Assembly: GCF_900109705.1 (NCBI RefSeq)
Contig: NZ_FOAI01000003.1
Span: forward strand, 1-64,000
Direction of reading: 5' to 3'
DNA from: Roseivivax marinus
GTDB taxonomy: Bacteria; Pseudomonadota; Alphaproteobacteria; Rhodobacterales; Rhodobacteraceae
DNA: 64,000 bases
Shown: positions 15,981 through 25,248 of the stretch, one piece after another
How the letters are laid out: the number at the start of each line of letters is the position of its first letter
Numbering within the stretch: position 1 is the stretch's first letter
The notes under the pieces: generated by a model
Database searches by the model: none
Seen by the model: only the letters and a program-made list of their open reading frames with translations
Told to the model about the DNA's origin: nothing
Translations under genes and position numbers: made by a program

Positions 15981-16946
15981 TCAGTGTGCGCCCGCCCGCG
16001 CGATGCTCTGCGAGCTCTGCTGCCAGCTCGGGCGCAGACCGAGAGAATATTTCACATCGATGTAAAGCCACTTGGGATCCGTCGCGAGAAGCCGCGCCAG
16101 GGCCCAGCGGCACCGATTGCGCGCGTCTCTCTCGGGCACGAGTTCCGAGATCGCGGTGAAGAGGTCGCGGATGTGCACCATCCTCAATGCCAGATCGTTG
16201 TCGGAGAGCCAGTGGCCGCGTTTCGCGCCGGCATTGAACCAACGCCGCCGCGCGGCGTGGGACGTGTGCGCGGCGGTCGAGATGCCTGCATGCACCCGGC
16301 GATCGAACAAGGTTTCCGGGATTTCCGCGAACTGTCCCAACAAGGACAGATGCGCCAGCAGGATGAGGTCGGAGGCGAGGAAATCCTGGATCAGCCTGGT
16401 GCGGCGCAACTCGTCGGTCCGGATGACCCCGAAGATCGGATTGCAGAGGCCGCGCTGACGCATGAAGTTGCGCCGAAGATAGGCGACGAGACGATCCTCG
16501 GCGGTCTCTCCGCGTAGATCGAGACCGTCGTCGAAGGGCCCGATGACGCGGCCGGCACCGTCGATGACGTCGGTGCGCGGGTAGGCGAGAACCGCCTGCG
16601 GGTTCGCCTCGAGGGCGTCGATGCACGCCTCGAGGAAGCGCGGCCGCAGGTTGTCGTCATGGGCCGCCCACTTGAAGTAGCGGCCGCGAGCCTCGTCGAC
16701 GAGCAGGTTGTAGTTCGGAGCCGCGCCGAGGTTGCGCGGCTGACGGATCAACCTGACGCGAGGATCCTGCTCGGCGTATGCGGCGCAGATATCGGCGGTC
16801 TCATCCTCCGAGGCGTTGTCGCTGATGATGAGCTCGAAGTCGCCCCAGGTCTGGGAGAGGATCGAGTCGATGGCCTCTCTCAGGTACTGCGCGCCGTTGC
16901 AGACGGGCAGGCCGATGGAGAGGACAGGACGGCAGGACTGCGTCAT
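15981..16946 (-). CDS. glycosyltransferase family 2
   Basis: 321 residues from ATG 16946 (MTQSCRPVLSIGLPV); the frame opens ten codons earlier, but the later ATG directly precedes the conserved start. GT-A features: LSIGLPVCNGAQYLREAIDSILSQT, LIISDNASEDET and a FKWAAHDDNL acidic motif binding the metal and nucleotide. It transfers a sugar to the growing repeat on the cytoplasmic side. It resembles the GT2 at 28730-29728 in its opening motif and overall plan (SIGLPVxNGA..Y). Third gene of the minus-strand unit starting at 19560. Confidence 0.92.
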   Translation of the reverse strand: MTQSCRPVLSIGLPVCNGAQYLREAIDSILSQTWGDFELIISDNASEDETADICAAYAEQDPRVRLIRQPRNLGAAPNYNLLVDEARGRYFKWAAHDDNLRPRFLEACIDALEANPQAVLAYPRTDVIDGAGRVIGPFDDGLDLRGETAEDRLVAYLRRNFMRQRGLCNPIFGVIRTDELRRTRLIQDFLASDLILLAHLSLLGQFAEIPETLFDRRVHAGISTAAHTSHAARRRWFNAGAKRGHWLSDNDLALRMVHIRDLFTAISELVPERDARNRCRWALARLLATDPKWLYIDVKYSLGLRPSWQQSSQSIARAGAH

Positions 16947-17094
16947 GCACGACTTCCGGAATGTGAGGGGGCGCATGGGTCGAGCGACCGCGTGTGCCCG
17001 GGAATCAAGGGTGCCCGAAACAGGCGAAAAAGGAACTGGGTCAAACTATTGCGGGGCGAGTGGTCTTTGGCAACGCGAGCCTCGACCGAATGTC

Positions 17095-18510
17095 TCAAGT
17101 CTTGTGACGTTGTGAAGAATTCTCGCTCCGCGTGTATTTCGGATGGCGCTGGGCGTAATCCTCCGTGTCGCGGGACCAGGTTCGCCGGGGCCGCGTCCCC
17201 GCTCCGCAGGGAGCGGAGTCGGTTTCTTCGCTCTCCTGGGTGTCGGACGCGCCAAGCAGCCAGGCGCCCGAGCCGAGCAACAGCATGAAAAGGACGTAGA
17301 TGACCTTCCAGTAGTGAACCGTCCAGCCGGCCAGGTAGAACCCGGTCATGCAGACGAGAAAGCCCAGCCTGTACGACGCGTCGCGGTCGCCGAGGCGTGG
17401 CTTCAGCGCCACCAGAATGACCATCGACATGAACGCGAGATGCATCAACAGGCCGGCCGGCAGGCCGTGACGCACGGCCGAGACGATCCAGAACATGTCC
17501 ATGCTGTCTCCCATCCACCACGGCCGGACCCAGTCGCCCGAAAGCCCGATGCCGAACAACGGGTGCTGCTGGATCGAGAGCACGCCGAACTCCCAGATGC
17601 GGATCCGGTTGTAGGCCGTCGAAGGATTGAAGGCGAAATATGTCAGGAACAGCTCCGGCACCGATCGGTTCGCGGCGATTTCGAGCGAGATCCATAGTGT
17701 GCCTACCCCGCACAGCAGGACGGTCCACCGTTTCCGGAACCGATGCAGAGCACTGTCCCAGGCGATCAGGCTGGCCTGAGAAACCAGGGCAGTCAGCGGC
17801 CCCGAGGAAAGCGACAGCGTTGCGACCAGCGCCACGAGCGCGGTCTGGGTGATGCGTATTATGCGGGGCCGGTCATAGCCGAGGACGAAGTAGCATATGG
17901 CGAAACCGCTGCCGCAGAAGACACCGAAGAGGATCGGATGGTAAAACGTCAGCGCCACGCGATCGAGGCCCCAGCGCGGTTCTTTTGGCACATCGGCGTA
18001 GGACGGCCAGACCTTGTTCGCGACGCTCAGCAGGTAGTTCTGCCCGGTCAGCGTTTCGTGGAGCGCGAAGGGCAGCATCGCGAGGATCATCAACACGAGA
18101 AAGCGCGCGACACTGCGAAAGTCGGCGGCGCTCCGGACGAAGCAGCGCCCGACGAGGTATGCGCCTAAGGTTTCGACAGTGTTGATCCCGGCAGCCTCGA
18201 CGACGCTGGACGCCCCGTCGACCACAACCATGCTCAGCACGGTCCAGAGGCAGAACAGGATGAGAGCGATATCGGGCAAAATGATCCGGCCCGCGCCGCC
18301 GCTGAGCCAGATCTTCATGCAGGGCAGGAAGAGCAGAAGCAGAAGGAACCTGTCCGCCGTCAGGAACAACGGCCCGACGGGAAAGAAGAACGGCACGGCG
18401 AGCGTGAACAGGAGCAGCTTGGCGGGCCAGGGACCCGTCCGCGCCTGACTGACGGCGGCGGGCCCTGCTGCCGGCCGGTCAAGTCGGAGATCAACGCGTG
18501 CGTCGGTCAA
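17095..18510 (-). CDS. O-antigen-ligase-like polymerase (Wzy type)
   Basis: 471 residues with about ten to twelve hydrophobic membrane segments between 30 and 430 and a large periplasmic loop with NPSTAYNRIRIWEFGVLSIQQHPLFGIGLSGD, the hallmark of the WaaL/Wzy superfamily. The start is TTG 18510 with GGGGG five bases upstream; the preceding stop is at 18523, so spacing is tight. The likely role is polymerisation of lipid-linked repeat units at the periplasmic face. The C-terminal tail (from about 425) is hydrophilic and probably cytoplasmic. A ligase function is the alternative. Confidence 0.82.
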   Translation of the reverse strand: MTDARVDLRLDRPAAGPAAVSQARTGPWPAKLLLFTLAVPFFFPVGPLFLTADRFLLLLLFLPCMKIWLSGGAGRIILPDIALILFCLWTVLSMVVVDGASSVVEAAGINTVETLGAYLVGRCFVRSAADFRSVARFLVLMILAMLPFALHETLTGQNYLLSVANKVWPSYADVPKEPRWGLDRVALTFYHPILFGVFCGSGFAICYFVLGYDRPRIIRITQTALVALVATLSLSSGPLTALVSQASLIAWDSALHRFRKRWTVLLCGVGTLWISLEIAANRSVPELFLTYFAFNPSTAYNRIRIWEFGVLSIQQHPLFGIGLSGDWVRPWWMGDSMDMFWIVSAVRHGLPAGLLMHLAFMSMVILVALKPRLGDRDASYRLGFLVCMTGFYLAGWTVHYWKVIYVLFMLLLGSGAWLLGASDTQESEETDSAPCGAGTRPRRTWSRDTEDYAQRHPKYTRSENSSQRHKT

Positions 18511-18522
18511 GTCGGCCCCCGG

Positions 18523-19560
18523 TCATCCGTAGCCTGCACGCCACGTTGCGCGCTGGCGCCACACGTCCGACCAGGCAGCGTGCCGTTCGCGCCAGCGTGG
18601 ACTGGAGGTCAGGCGCGCCAGGCAGAGAGACACGGCCACCCGAGACAGCGGCCAGCAGGTCAGCGCCAGAACCCCGGCGCGGCGCTGGCCGCGCGGGAAG
18701 TGACGCCGGATCAGCGTGGTCTTGGCGCGCAGGAGCATCACAAGCTTCTGGGCGCGGGCCTTGGAAGACGCGCCGACGTGATGGACGATCCGGGCGTCCG
18801 GCGTGATCCGTGGCGCGGCACCGGTGGCACGCGCCCTCATGCACAGGTCGTATTCCTCGCCGTACATCGTGAAGGTCTCGTCGAACCCGCCGAGCGCGCG
18901 CCACGTCTCCGCCTCGATCAGGAAGAAGCAGCCGGACACCACGTCGACCGCGCGCTCGTCGTCGCGCTGCCAGCCGCCATAGCTCTCGGGGTTGAACAGG
19001 GCGCTGCGGGGCAGGGCGTGCGACAGCCCGAGGGCCTGGCAGGCCACGCTCCAGAGGCTCATGCGGCCCCAGCAGCTCGCGGCGTTGAGGCTGCCGTCGG
19101 CGAAGACCGTCCGTCCGCCCCAGATGCCCGCCTCTGGCCGGGTGCGCGCGAAGTCGAGAAGGCGGTCGATCGCGCGGTCGAGCACCACGGTGTCGGGGTT
19201 GAGAAGGAGGATGTAGCGTCCGCGCGCGGCGCGTGCGGCGTGGTTGTTGGCCTTCGCGAAGCCGAGGTTTTCGGGACACGCGGTCAGGGCAAGGTCCGGA
19301 AATGCCTGGGCTATGGCCTTGGCCGACCCGTCGGTGGAGGCGTTGTCCCAGACCAGCACCTCGTGAGGGGTTCGGGTCTCGGCCGCGACCGACCGCAGGC
19401 AGTCGAGCGTCATCTCTCGGGTGTTGTAGCTGACCACCACGATGGAGACGATCGGTTCCTGTGACCCGTCCGAGGCGGATGTAGCGGAGTCGGCGCGTCG
19501 CGCGATGCGGGCGGACCGGTCGCGCACCGGCACGTCAAATGGATCGGGATGGTCGCGCAT
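18523..19560 (-). CDS. glycosyltransferase family 2, rhamnosyltransferase-like
   Basis: 345 residues, ATG 19560. VSIVVVSYNTREMTLDCLRS, VWDNASTDGS, NLGFAKANN and LLLNPDTVV are typical of the WbbL/rhamnosyltransferase subgroup, followed by SGCFFLIEAETWRALGGFDE and MYGEEYDLCMRA. The first 35 residues are charged and poorly conserved, so the true start may be slightly later. First gene of the minus-strand unit; transcription should begin in the 140 bases before it, just beyond the terminator of the upstream gene. The donor sugar is not determined. Confidence 0.92.
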   Translation of the reverse strand: MRDHPDPFDVPVRDRSARIARRADSATSASDGSQEPIVSIVVVSYNTREMTLDCLRSVAAETRTPHEVLVWDNASTDGSAKAIAQAFPDLALTACPENLGFAKANNHAARAARGRYILLLNPDTVVLDRAIDRLLDFARTRPEAGIWGGRTVFADGSLNAASCWGRMSLWSVACQALGLSHALPRSALFNPESYGGWQRDDERAVDVVSGCFFLIEAETWRALGGFDETFTMYGEEYDLCMRARATGAAPRITPDARIVHHVGASSKARAQKLVMLLRAKTTLIRRHFPRGQRRAGVLALTCWPLSRVAVSLCLARLTSSPRWRERHAAWSDVWRQRATWRAGYG

Positions 19561-19643
19561 CCGTCAATCGCTCCAAAAAAATGTCTTCAAAAATATCCTG
19601 TCGAGTATCCACGCTCCTGCCGTTTTGACAACAGAAATGAAGA

Positions 19644-19675
19644 CGCCCCCCGCACGTCTGACCGCGCGGGGGGCG
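19644..19675 (-). terminator. intrinsic terminator after the beta-helix/LamG gene
   Basis: CGCCCCCCGC (19644-19653) and GCGGGGGGCG (19666-19675) form a ten-pair GC stem 25 bases after the stop of the 22127-to-19701 gene. On the minus strand it is followed by the T-rich TCTTCATTTCTG. This separates that gene from the glycosyltransferase unit beginning at 19560. Confidence 0.8.
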
Positions 19676-19700
19676 CTTTGGCCCGTGAAAGGCGTCGCCG

Positions 19701-22127
19701 TCAGCCGATGGTGTCAGCCTCGGCGATGATCTGCTGCACCTCGTCGGGGCTCCAGACGTCCTCGAGGATCACGAGGTCCTCGATGGTGCCGTCGAACGAG
19801 TTGCGCGAGCCCGGCTCTCCCGAGGCGCTGCCCCAGCCCAGGCCGCCGACCTGCAGGTATTCCGGGCTCGATTCCCAGCTCATGCCGGTGTCGACGGTGT
19901 CGACCAGTTCGCCGTCGAGCCAGACCTTGGCTTCGGCGCCATCGAAGGTCAGCTGAAGCCCGTAGGGACGGTTGGCCTCGATTCCGTCGACCGAGACGGT
20001 CTTTTCGGAGGCGCCGTCCTGGAAGCGGACCTTGAGCGTGTCGTTCTCGAGGTAGACGCTGAGGTGGTTGCCGTCGCCGGCGAAGTAGCTCGCATCACGC
20101 GTCAGGATTCCCTCGCGGCCCGACGTGTCATCGGTCTCGAAGGTCAGTGCGATGGTGCCGTCTGCGATGTTGAGCGCATCGCTCGGAGCGAATTCCAGCA
20201 CGTCGGACTGTCTCTCGAAGTCCATCGGATCGAGCAGCGACAGCGCCGCGTCGGCCACGGTCGCCGACGGGCCGTCGGTCGGGGTCGGCTCGGGGTCGGT
20301 CTCGGCGTCCGGCTCGTAGGCGGGAACCACGCCGTCGGCGAGGATGCTCTCGATGGCCGAGGGCGTGCGCACGCCGTCCACCAACACGACGTCGGAAATC
20401 GTGCCCGACATTGCGGCGGTGAAGCCGGACGCGCCCGATGCGCTGCCCCAGCCAAGGCCGCCGAGCTGCATGTACTCGACATTGTCCGCCCAGCTCATGC
20501 CGGTATCGACCGAGCCGACCTTGGTGCCGTCGAGCCACGCGACCGCCTCGGTCCCGTCGAAGCCGACCTGGAGATCGTAGGCCTGGCCGCCCTTGATGCC
20601 GTCGACCTTGATCTCCTCGGACGTCTCGCCGTCCTGGAAGCGCATACGCAGGATGTTGTTTTCGACATACGCGGCGAAGTGGTTGCCGCCGCCGCCGAAA
20701 TAGGACGCGTCCTTGGTCACGAGACCCTGGCGCGAGGATGCCTCGTCTAGCGTGAACGACATCGCGAGGGTGCCGGCGTCGAGTTCGAAGGCGGCATCGT
20801 GCGCGACTTCCATCACGTCCGACCGGCTGCCGATCGAGAGGTCGCCCACGAGGCTGAACGCGGCGCCGTCGAGCGTGCCGGTTTCCGGGGCAGCCACGTC
20901 GCCCGAGGTGTCCTCGGTCGGAGCGGCAGGCTCTTCCTCGACCACGGGCTCTTCGGTCGAGTCCGGCTCTTCGGTGGTATCGGGCTCTTCGGGCTCGGTC
21001 GGCTCTTCGGGCTGGGTGGGGGCCGGCTCGGGCTCGTAGGACGTCCCGTTGAGCAGCTCCATCAGCCGGTCGTATGCGCCGTAGTTCTCGGCCTCGCTGC
21101 CTGCGACGGGGGCCAGGCCCTCGAGCGTCACGCCAAGGCCCTCGTCGGCGTTGGCGAAGAGATCGTCGTAGTGCCAGGCGCCGTTCGGGTCCGCGTTCTG
21201 CACCACGAGGTTGCCGCCCACTTCACCGAGAGCGTGGCCGGGATAGGCGCTCTGGATGTTGTTGTAGCTCTGGCCGTCGGGGACCATCACGAAGGTCGCC
21301 TTGCTGCCGGTACCGGGGATGTCGAGCACGGTGTTGTTGCGGGCGACCACGTTGGTGCCGCTGGTCACCGAGATGCCGCGGATCATGCCCGTGACGATGA
21401 TGTTCTCCTCAATGAGCACGTTGGTGTAGTGCGCATCGTCCATGAAGATGCCCTGAACATCAGCCGCGGTCTCGGGCAGGTAGACGTTGCCGCGAATGGT
21501 GATGTCGCGGGAATCCGAGCCCTGGAACTGGATGAAGTCCAGGTGGGCGCCGTCGGAGGCGTAAACATGGCTCGCGCCGATGTTGTCCTCGATCAGCGCG
21601 CCGTCGATGCTGAGGAACTTGAAGCTGTCGTTGCCGATGTAGTCGATCGTGTTGCCAGACACGGTCAGATCGGAGGTGTTGATGAACGTGCCGCCGTTCT
21701 TGACGTCATGGACGTAGTTGTTCTCGAAGGTCACGTTGCGCGAGCCGGTGGAGCTGTAGATCCCGTAGTGGCCGCTGTAGTTCCCGTCGACGGGGCCATT
21801 CACCTCGGAGTTCACGAAGGACACGTTGGTGCTGCCGTCGGTGATGCCCACGACGTAGGAGCCACCGGTGCCGTTCGAGGGGTTGTCCACGTGGACGCCG
21901 TCGATTCGGACGTTGTCGGAGTTGCTCACCGAGACGGAGTCGAACTTCGCGCCGAGGCGGTTCTGAGCGACGATGGTGACCTCGCTGCCGAAGCTGCGGT
22001 TGTCCACGTCGAGGTCGCCGTAGCGGCCGTTCGCCAGCACCAGCGTCTCGCCGCCACTGGCGGACGACAGCGCGTCGAGCAGCTCCGCGCGGGTCGAAAT
22101 GGCAATTGTTTCGCCACCTGTTGGCAT
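19701..22127 (-). CDS. beta-helix protein with two LamG-like domains
   Basis: 808 residues. The start is ATG 22127: AGAGG sits eight bases upstream of it but only two bases from the ATG at 22133. Residues about 12-358 are a right-handed beta-helix, near-identical to the lipoprotein at 13314-14525. A Pro/Glu/Thr linker (about 362-410) leads to two concanavalin-like (LamG) repeats, about 420-600 and 615-800, each with FDGTEA or FDGAEA, VWLDG and GGLGWGSASG. No signal peptide or lipobox, so export could be by type I secretion, unproven. A polysaccharide-binding and -modifying role (lyase, epimerase or structural) is inferred. Single gene with its own terminator. Confidence 0.82.
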   Translation of the reverse strand: MPTGGETIAISTRAELLDALSSASGGETLVLANGRYGDLDVDNRSFGSEVTIVAQNRLGAKFDSVSVSNSDNVRIDGVHVDNPSNGTGGSYVVGITDGSTNVSFVNSEVNGPVDGNYSGHYGIYSSTGSRNVTFENNYVHDVKNGGTFINTSDLTVSGNTIDYIGNDSFKFLSIDGALIEDNIGASHVYASDGAHLDFIQFQGSDSRDITIRGNVYLPETAADVQGIFMDDAHYTNVLIEENIIVTGMIRGISVTSGTNVVARNNTVLDIPGTGSKATFVMVPDGQSYNNIQSAYPGHALGEVGGNLVVQNADPNGAWHYDDLFANADEGLGVTLEGLAPVAGSEAENYGAYDRLMELLNGTSYEPEPAPTQPEEPTEPEEPDTTEEPDSTEEPVVEEEPAAPTEDTSGDVAAPETGTLDGAAFSLVGDLSIGSRSDVMEVAHDAAFELDAGTLAMSFTLDEASSRQGLVTKDASYFGGGGNHFAAYVENNILRMRFQDGETSEEIKVDGIKGGQAYDLQVGFDGTEAVAWLDGTKVGSVDTGMSWADNVEYMQLGGLGWGSASGASGFTAAMSGTISDVVLVDGVRTPSAIESILADGVVPAYEPDAETDPEPTPTDGPSATVADAALSLLDPMDFERQSDVLEFAPSDALNIADGTIALTFETDDTSGREGILTRDASYFAGDGNHLSVYLENDTLKVRFQDGASEKTVSVDGIEANRPYGLQLTFDGAEAKVWLDGELVDTVDTGMSWESSPEYLQVGGLGWGSASGEPGSRNSFDGTIEDLVILEDVWSPDEVQQIIAEADTIG
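21051..22092 (-). repeat. long duplicated segment, copy 2
   Basis: Partner of 13344-14385, identical in length. The right edge falls eleven codons inside the gene and the left edge at the end of the beta-helix domain, so the unit duplicated or converted is the helix domain alone. Confidence 0.93.
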
Positions 22128-22777
22128 TCTCATTTCCTCTCGTTCTATGCCGAGCCGGGAAAAAGTGTGTCGCGGCGTATGGCATCAGGATCGCGCTTCA
22201 GACCCCGGAAAGACCGGGCACACGGCAGGGTTCGGCCGCACCGGGGAGGGTGGTGAACGGCTCGGCGTGCGATCGGCGAAGCCCGGCAGCTCGGCTAGCG
22301 CTCCGGCAATGACTGAAACAACTTTGGGGTGAAGTGACTGCTGAACACTCACCTAGAGTAGGGCCAAAAATCTGGCAACGCGCGGACTGCCACGGTTCCT
22401 TTCCGCGGCAATATTTCGCCCTTGGAATTCGTGTCGTCCGAAAAAGGATAGTGAATCATGATTACCCGTCATGCGGGTGCTCCTGCGATCCGTCGCAGGG
22501 TTTTCAAATGTTTCCCGGGGGGCTGGGATAAAGTTCCCGACACCTGCCATCATCGGCGGGAATATGCCGAAACATGTCATGACCTAAAGTCAACTTTGCC
22601 GCAAACGGGACCGTTTGCCGCGCCGCAGACACATTCAAGGAGTGTGTGAAGCCGGGTAATGCCCTGCGAGCGGCGTCGTGACGTGGCGTTCCGGACCCCG
22701 GATTCCGTCGCGATCACCCGCGCGTGCGGGGCAATCCAAGTCGCACGCGCAATGGCTGACGGGAGATGTCACCGCCC
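22128..22777. other. intergenic region, mixed composition
   Basis: About 650 bases holding the promoter of the beta-helix/LamG gene (right of 22127) and the 3' end of the pyruvyltransferase unit. The stretch 22330-22620 is less GC-rich than the genes. A hairpin at 22720-22750 is listed separately. Short frames on both strands show no support. Confidence 0.4.
22720..22750 (-). terminator. hairpin after the F420-beta-like gene
   Basis: Nine-base arms GCGCGTGCG (22720-22728) and CGCACGCGC (22742-22750) with a 13-base loop start 27 bases beyond the stop at 22778. There is no T-run; termination is inferred from position. Confidence 0.45.
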
Positions 22778-24061
22778 CTAGACCGACGGATGCTGAAGGT
22801 GCTGGCTGCAGCGGGCGGTGGTGGATGGGACCCGTCCGCGCCCGATGGCACGCCGCGCCGCCCGCCGTATGGTCCCGAGGAACTCGCGCAGGCCCGTGCG
22901 CAGGCCGGCCCGGCGCGCGTTGTCCCAGAGGTGGAACCCGGTGAAGACCGGCGCAGGCTGCCGGGCGAGTCGCAAAGCCGCCAGGCGTGGCGCGGCGCTG
23001 CGGCGCTTGCGCACCTGTCCGGGTTGCATGGCGACGAGCGCCTCGGGGTCGAGTGGCGAAAGCGCGATGGCGCCGGCGATCTCCGCGTCGCGCAAAAGGC
23101 GCGCGCCAAGCGGGGTGCGTGCGATCGCCGCGCTCAGCCCGTCGCGTTCCTCGAAGACCGGATAGCCCCGGTCGTCCGTCTCCCACGCATCGGCGCAGAC
23201 GATGTCGGCGAAGCTGCCGACGCCGTCGGGACAGAGCTTGCACCGATGCTGGACCTGCCGCGAGAGGATACGGCCCCAGCTGTCGGCGTAGTTCATGCGA
23301 ACGGCGCGTCCGTCCCGCAGCGTCGCAGTGGCGTAGCCCGGCCAGCCGTCGCCACGATAGCGGAAGCGGGCGGTCTCGGCCTCGGACGTGCCGAGCGCGG
23401 ACAGGACCGTGCGGGCACCGTTCAAGCTCGGCACACCGGCGCAGAAGAACGACAGCATGACCGGGAAGGTCGCGTCTACGCGCGCGTCCAGACGTGCGAG
23501 TGCGCGCAGCGCCGCGATGTCGCAGGGCTTGCCGACGAAGGCATGGCGCAGGCCCGAAGTCAGCGCGTCCTCGATCCCCTCCAGCGGCGCGGAGGGAGCA
23601 TAGCGCGACCCGGCCGCGGCCTTCACCTCTTTCGCAGTACTGCTCTGAACGGTTCGGTTGGCGATGGGGCGCGCCGGGTCAGGCCCGGTTTGCCAAACCC
23701 GCGCGACGGTGCCGGTTTCGAGCAGGTGAACCAGCATCGCCGAGAGGACCCCGCCGGAGGACGCGGCCCGGCGGAGCTCGGGATCGATGGCGTGGCCTGC
23801 GCTGATGCGCAGATAGGGGCCCAAAAGCGGATGCTCGGGCCGTGCACCGCGTTCCAGCGTGAGGCCTGCGCCCGGACAGATCGCCGCGATCCGGTCGCGC
23901 GCAGGGGCGGGGAGGGGGCGCCCGCCGGTGTCCGGGCGCAGGACGCCATCGGTCGTCATCCGCATCGTCACGGCATCCGGTGCCACCGCCGCGCAGCCAC
24001 CGCAGCCTGTGCAGAGGTTGCCCGAGAGTACCGCGTCGAGATCAGGACGCGCGCGGCTCAT
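22778..24061 (-). CDS. coenzyme F420 hydrogenase/dehydrogenase beta-subunit family protein
   Basis: 427 residues from ATG 24061, which overlaps the pyruvyltransferase stop (ATGA). Near the N-terminus is a ferredoxin-like CTGCGGC (Cys17, 20, 23), but the usual fourth Cys is replaced in CAAVAPDAV. The middle has AASSGGVLSAML and FVGKPCDIAALR, and CKLCPDGVGSFADIVCADAWE (from Cys274) is diagnostic of the family C-terminal domain. These proteins often sit next to pyruvyltransferases in polysaccharide clusters; their reaction there is unknown, probably an iron-sulfur/flavin redox step. The open frame running upstream through the pyruvyltransferase is a shadow. Confidence 0.85.
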   Translation of the reverse strand: MSRARPDLDAVLSGNLCTGCGGCAAVAPDAVTMRMTTDGVLRPDTGGRPLPAPARDRIAAICPGAGLTLERGARPEHPLLGPYLRISAGHAIDPELRRAASSGGVLSAMLVHLLETGTVARVWQTGPDPARPIANRTVQSSTAKEVKAAAGSRYAPSAPLEGIEDALTSGLRHAFVGKPCDIAALRALARLDARVDATFPVMLSFFCAGVPSLNGARTVLSALGTSEAETARFRYRGDGWPGYATATLRDGRAVRMNYADSWGRILSRQVQHRCKLCPDGVGSFADIVCADAWETDDRGYPVFEERDGLSAAIARTPLGARLLRDAEIAGAIALSPLDPEALVAMQPGQVRKRRSAAPRLAALRLARQPAPVFTGFHLWDNARRAGLRTGLREFLGTIRRAARRAIGRGRVPSTTARCSQHLQHPSV

Positions 24062-25248
24062 GCCGCGGCCATCGCCGCCTGTCGCAGCGTGTCGGCGACG
24101 GCGTCCTCGTAGAGGGCCAGCCGCGCCAGTCCGCGGTCGAGGCAGTCGCGCACTAGCGGACGCAGCGCGTCGCGGTCGTCGATCACCGCCTCGACGCTCG
24201 CCACGATCTCTGCGGTGGAGTCCTCGCGCAGGTCGGCCACGCGATCGTATCCGAGCCCGCCGAAGAGCCCGGCGAACTTGCGGCTGTAGGCCATCGGCAG
24301 CACCGGGACGCAGGACGACAGCGCGGCGATGCAGGCATGCATCCGGGCTCCGGCAAAGGCGTCCATGCCCGCGATGTAGCCCTTGGCCTCCACGGGGTCG
24401 CGGAACCGGGGCGCGAGGATGACCGAGGGGAACTCTCCGGCGAGAATGGCGCTGGCGGCGTGGTCGTCCTCTACCGGCATATCGTCGGACAGAACATGCG
24501 GGACGAGATGAACCTCGAGATCCGGACGGGCCGTCAGCCGGTCGAGAAGGGCGCGGATCGTGTCGGCATAGGAATCGCGCAGGCCGAACATGTTGGTGCC
24601 GGAATAACCACCGTTGAACAGCAGGCCCGACACGTTGAGCCCGACCCGGCACCTTCCGCTCGGCGGGCGCGCCACGGCCTCGAACGGCAGGCGCAGGGCC
24701 ACGTCGCTCGCTGCGACGATCCGGCCGCCGTAGCCCGCCGAGCGCAGGAACTCGACCGAGAGGTCGTCGCGGGTGCAGACCAGCGTGGCCCGGCGCATCA
24801 CGCCCATCGCGGCCCGCCGGGCCCAGGCGGTGCGGAACGGACCGATGGTCTGCGGCGCGAGGAGAAGGGGCGTGCCAACCGACAGGGCCCGTGCCTTCGA
24901 TGCGATCATCGTCGCCGCGCGCTTGACCCCGTATATGTCTGTGAAGCTGTCCCCGGCACTGATATCGATGACCATGTCGCAGTCGCGAAGCGTTTGCGCC
25001 AGGCGGCCCGAGCTGCCGACGAAATCGCGCAGGCGCAACTCGACGATTTCGCGCACCTGCCGCCCGGTGCAGGGCGGGCGGCGGTCCTTCCACCCGATGA
25101 TCGTGAACTCCGCGCGCAGGCCGAGATCGCGCGCGGCCTTCTCGACGATCGCGATGTTGGCGAGTGTCAGGGCGCCGACGCCGAGATTGGCGGACTTGGC
25201 GGAATGCCACAGCAGGCCGACACGAATCTTCTTCGCGGGAAATTCCAT
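24058..25248 (-). CDS. polysaccharide pyruvyl transferase family protein
   Basis: 396 residues, ATG 25248. It begins with VGLLWHSAKSANLGVGALTLANI, the family N-terminal GT-B motif, followed by DCDMVIDISAGDSFTDIYG, LLLAPQTIGPF and, near the C-terminus, MDAFAGARMHACIAALS, the conserved (G)xRxH motif. The family transfers pyruvate from phosphoenolpyruvate to a sugar as a ketal, adding negative charge to the polymer. First gene of a two-gene unit with the F420-beta-like gene. Confidence 0.9.
   Translation of the reverse strand: MEFPAKKIRVGLLWHSAKSANLGVGALTLANIAIVEKAARDLGLRAEFTIIGWKDRRPPCTGRQVREIVELRLRDFVGSSGRLAQTLRDCDMVIDISAGDSFTDIYGVKRAATMIASKARALSVGTPLLLAPQTIGPFRTAWARRAAMGVMRRATLVCTRDDLSVEFLRSAGYGGRIVAASDVALRLPFEAVARPPSGRCRVGLNVSGLLFNGGYSGTNMFGLRDSYADTIRALLDRLTARPDLEVHLVPHVLSDDMPVEDDHAASAILAGEFPSVILAPRFRDPVEAKGYIAGMDAFAGARMHACIAALSSCVPVLPMAYSRKFAGLFGGLGYDRVADLREDSTAEIVASVEAVIDDRDALRPLVRDCLDRGLARLALYEDAVADTLRQAAMAAA

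Noticed and set aside
20799-22256. 485-codon plus-strand frame
   Set aside because: Val/Asp/Gly-rich antisense of the beta-helix domain; the same shadow appears at the other copy (13464-14426).
22353-22580. 75-codon minus-strand frame in the intergenic region
   Set aside because: No ribosome binding site, no motif, and it lies in a low-complexity gap.
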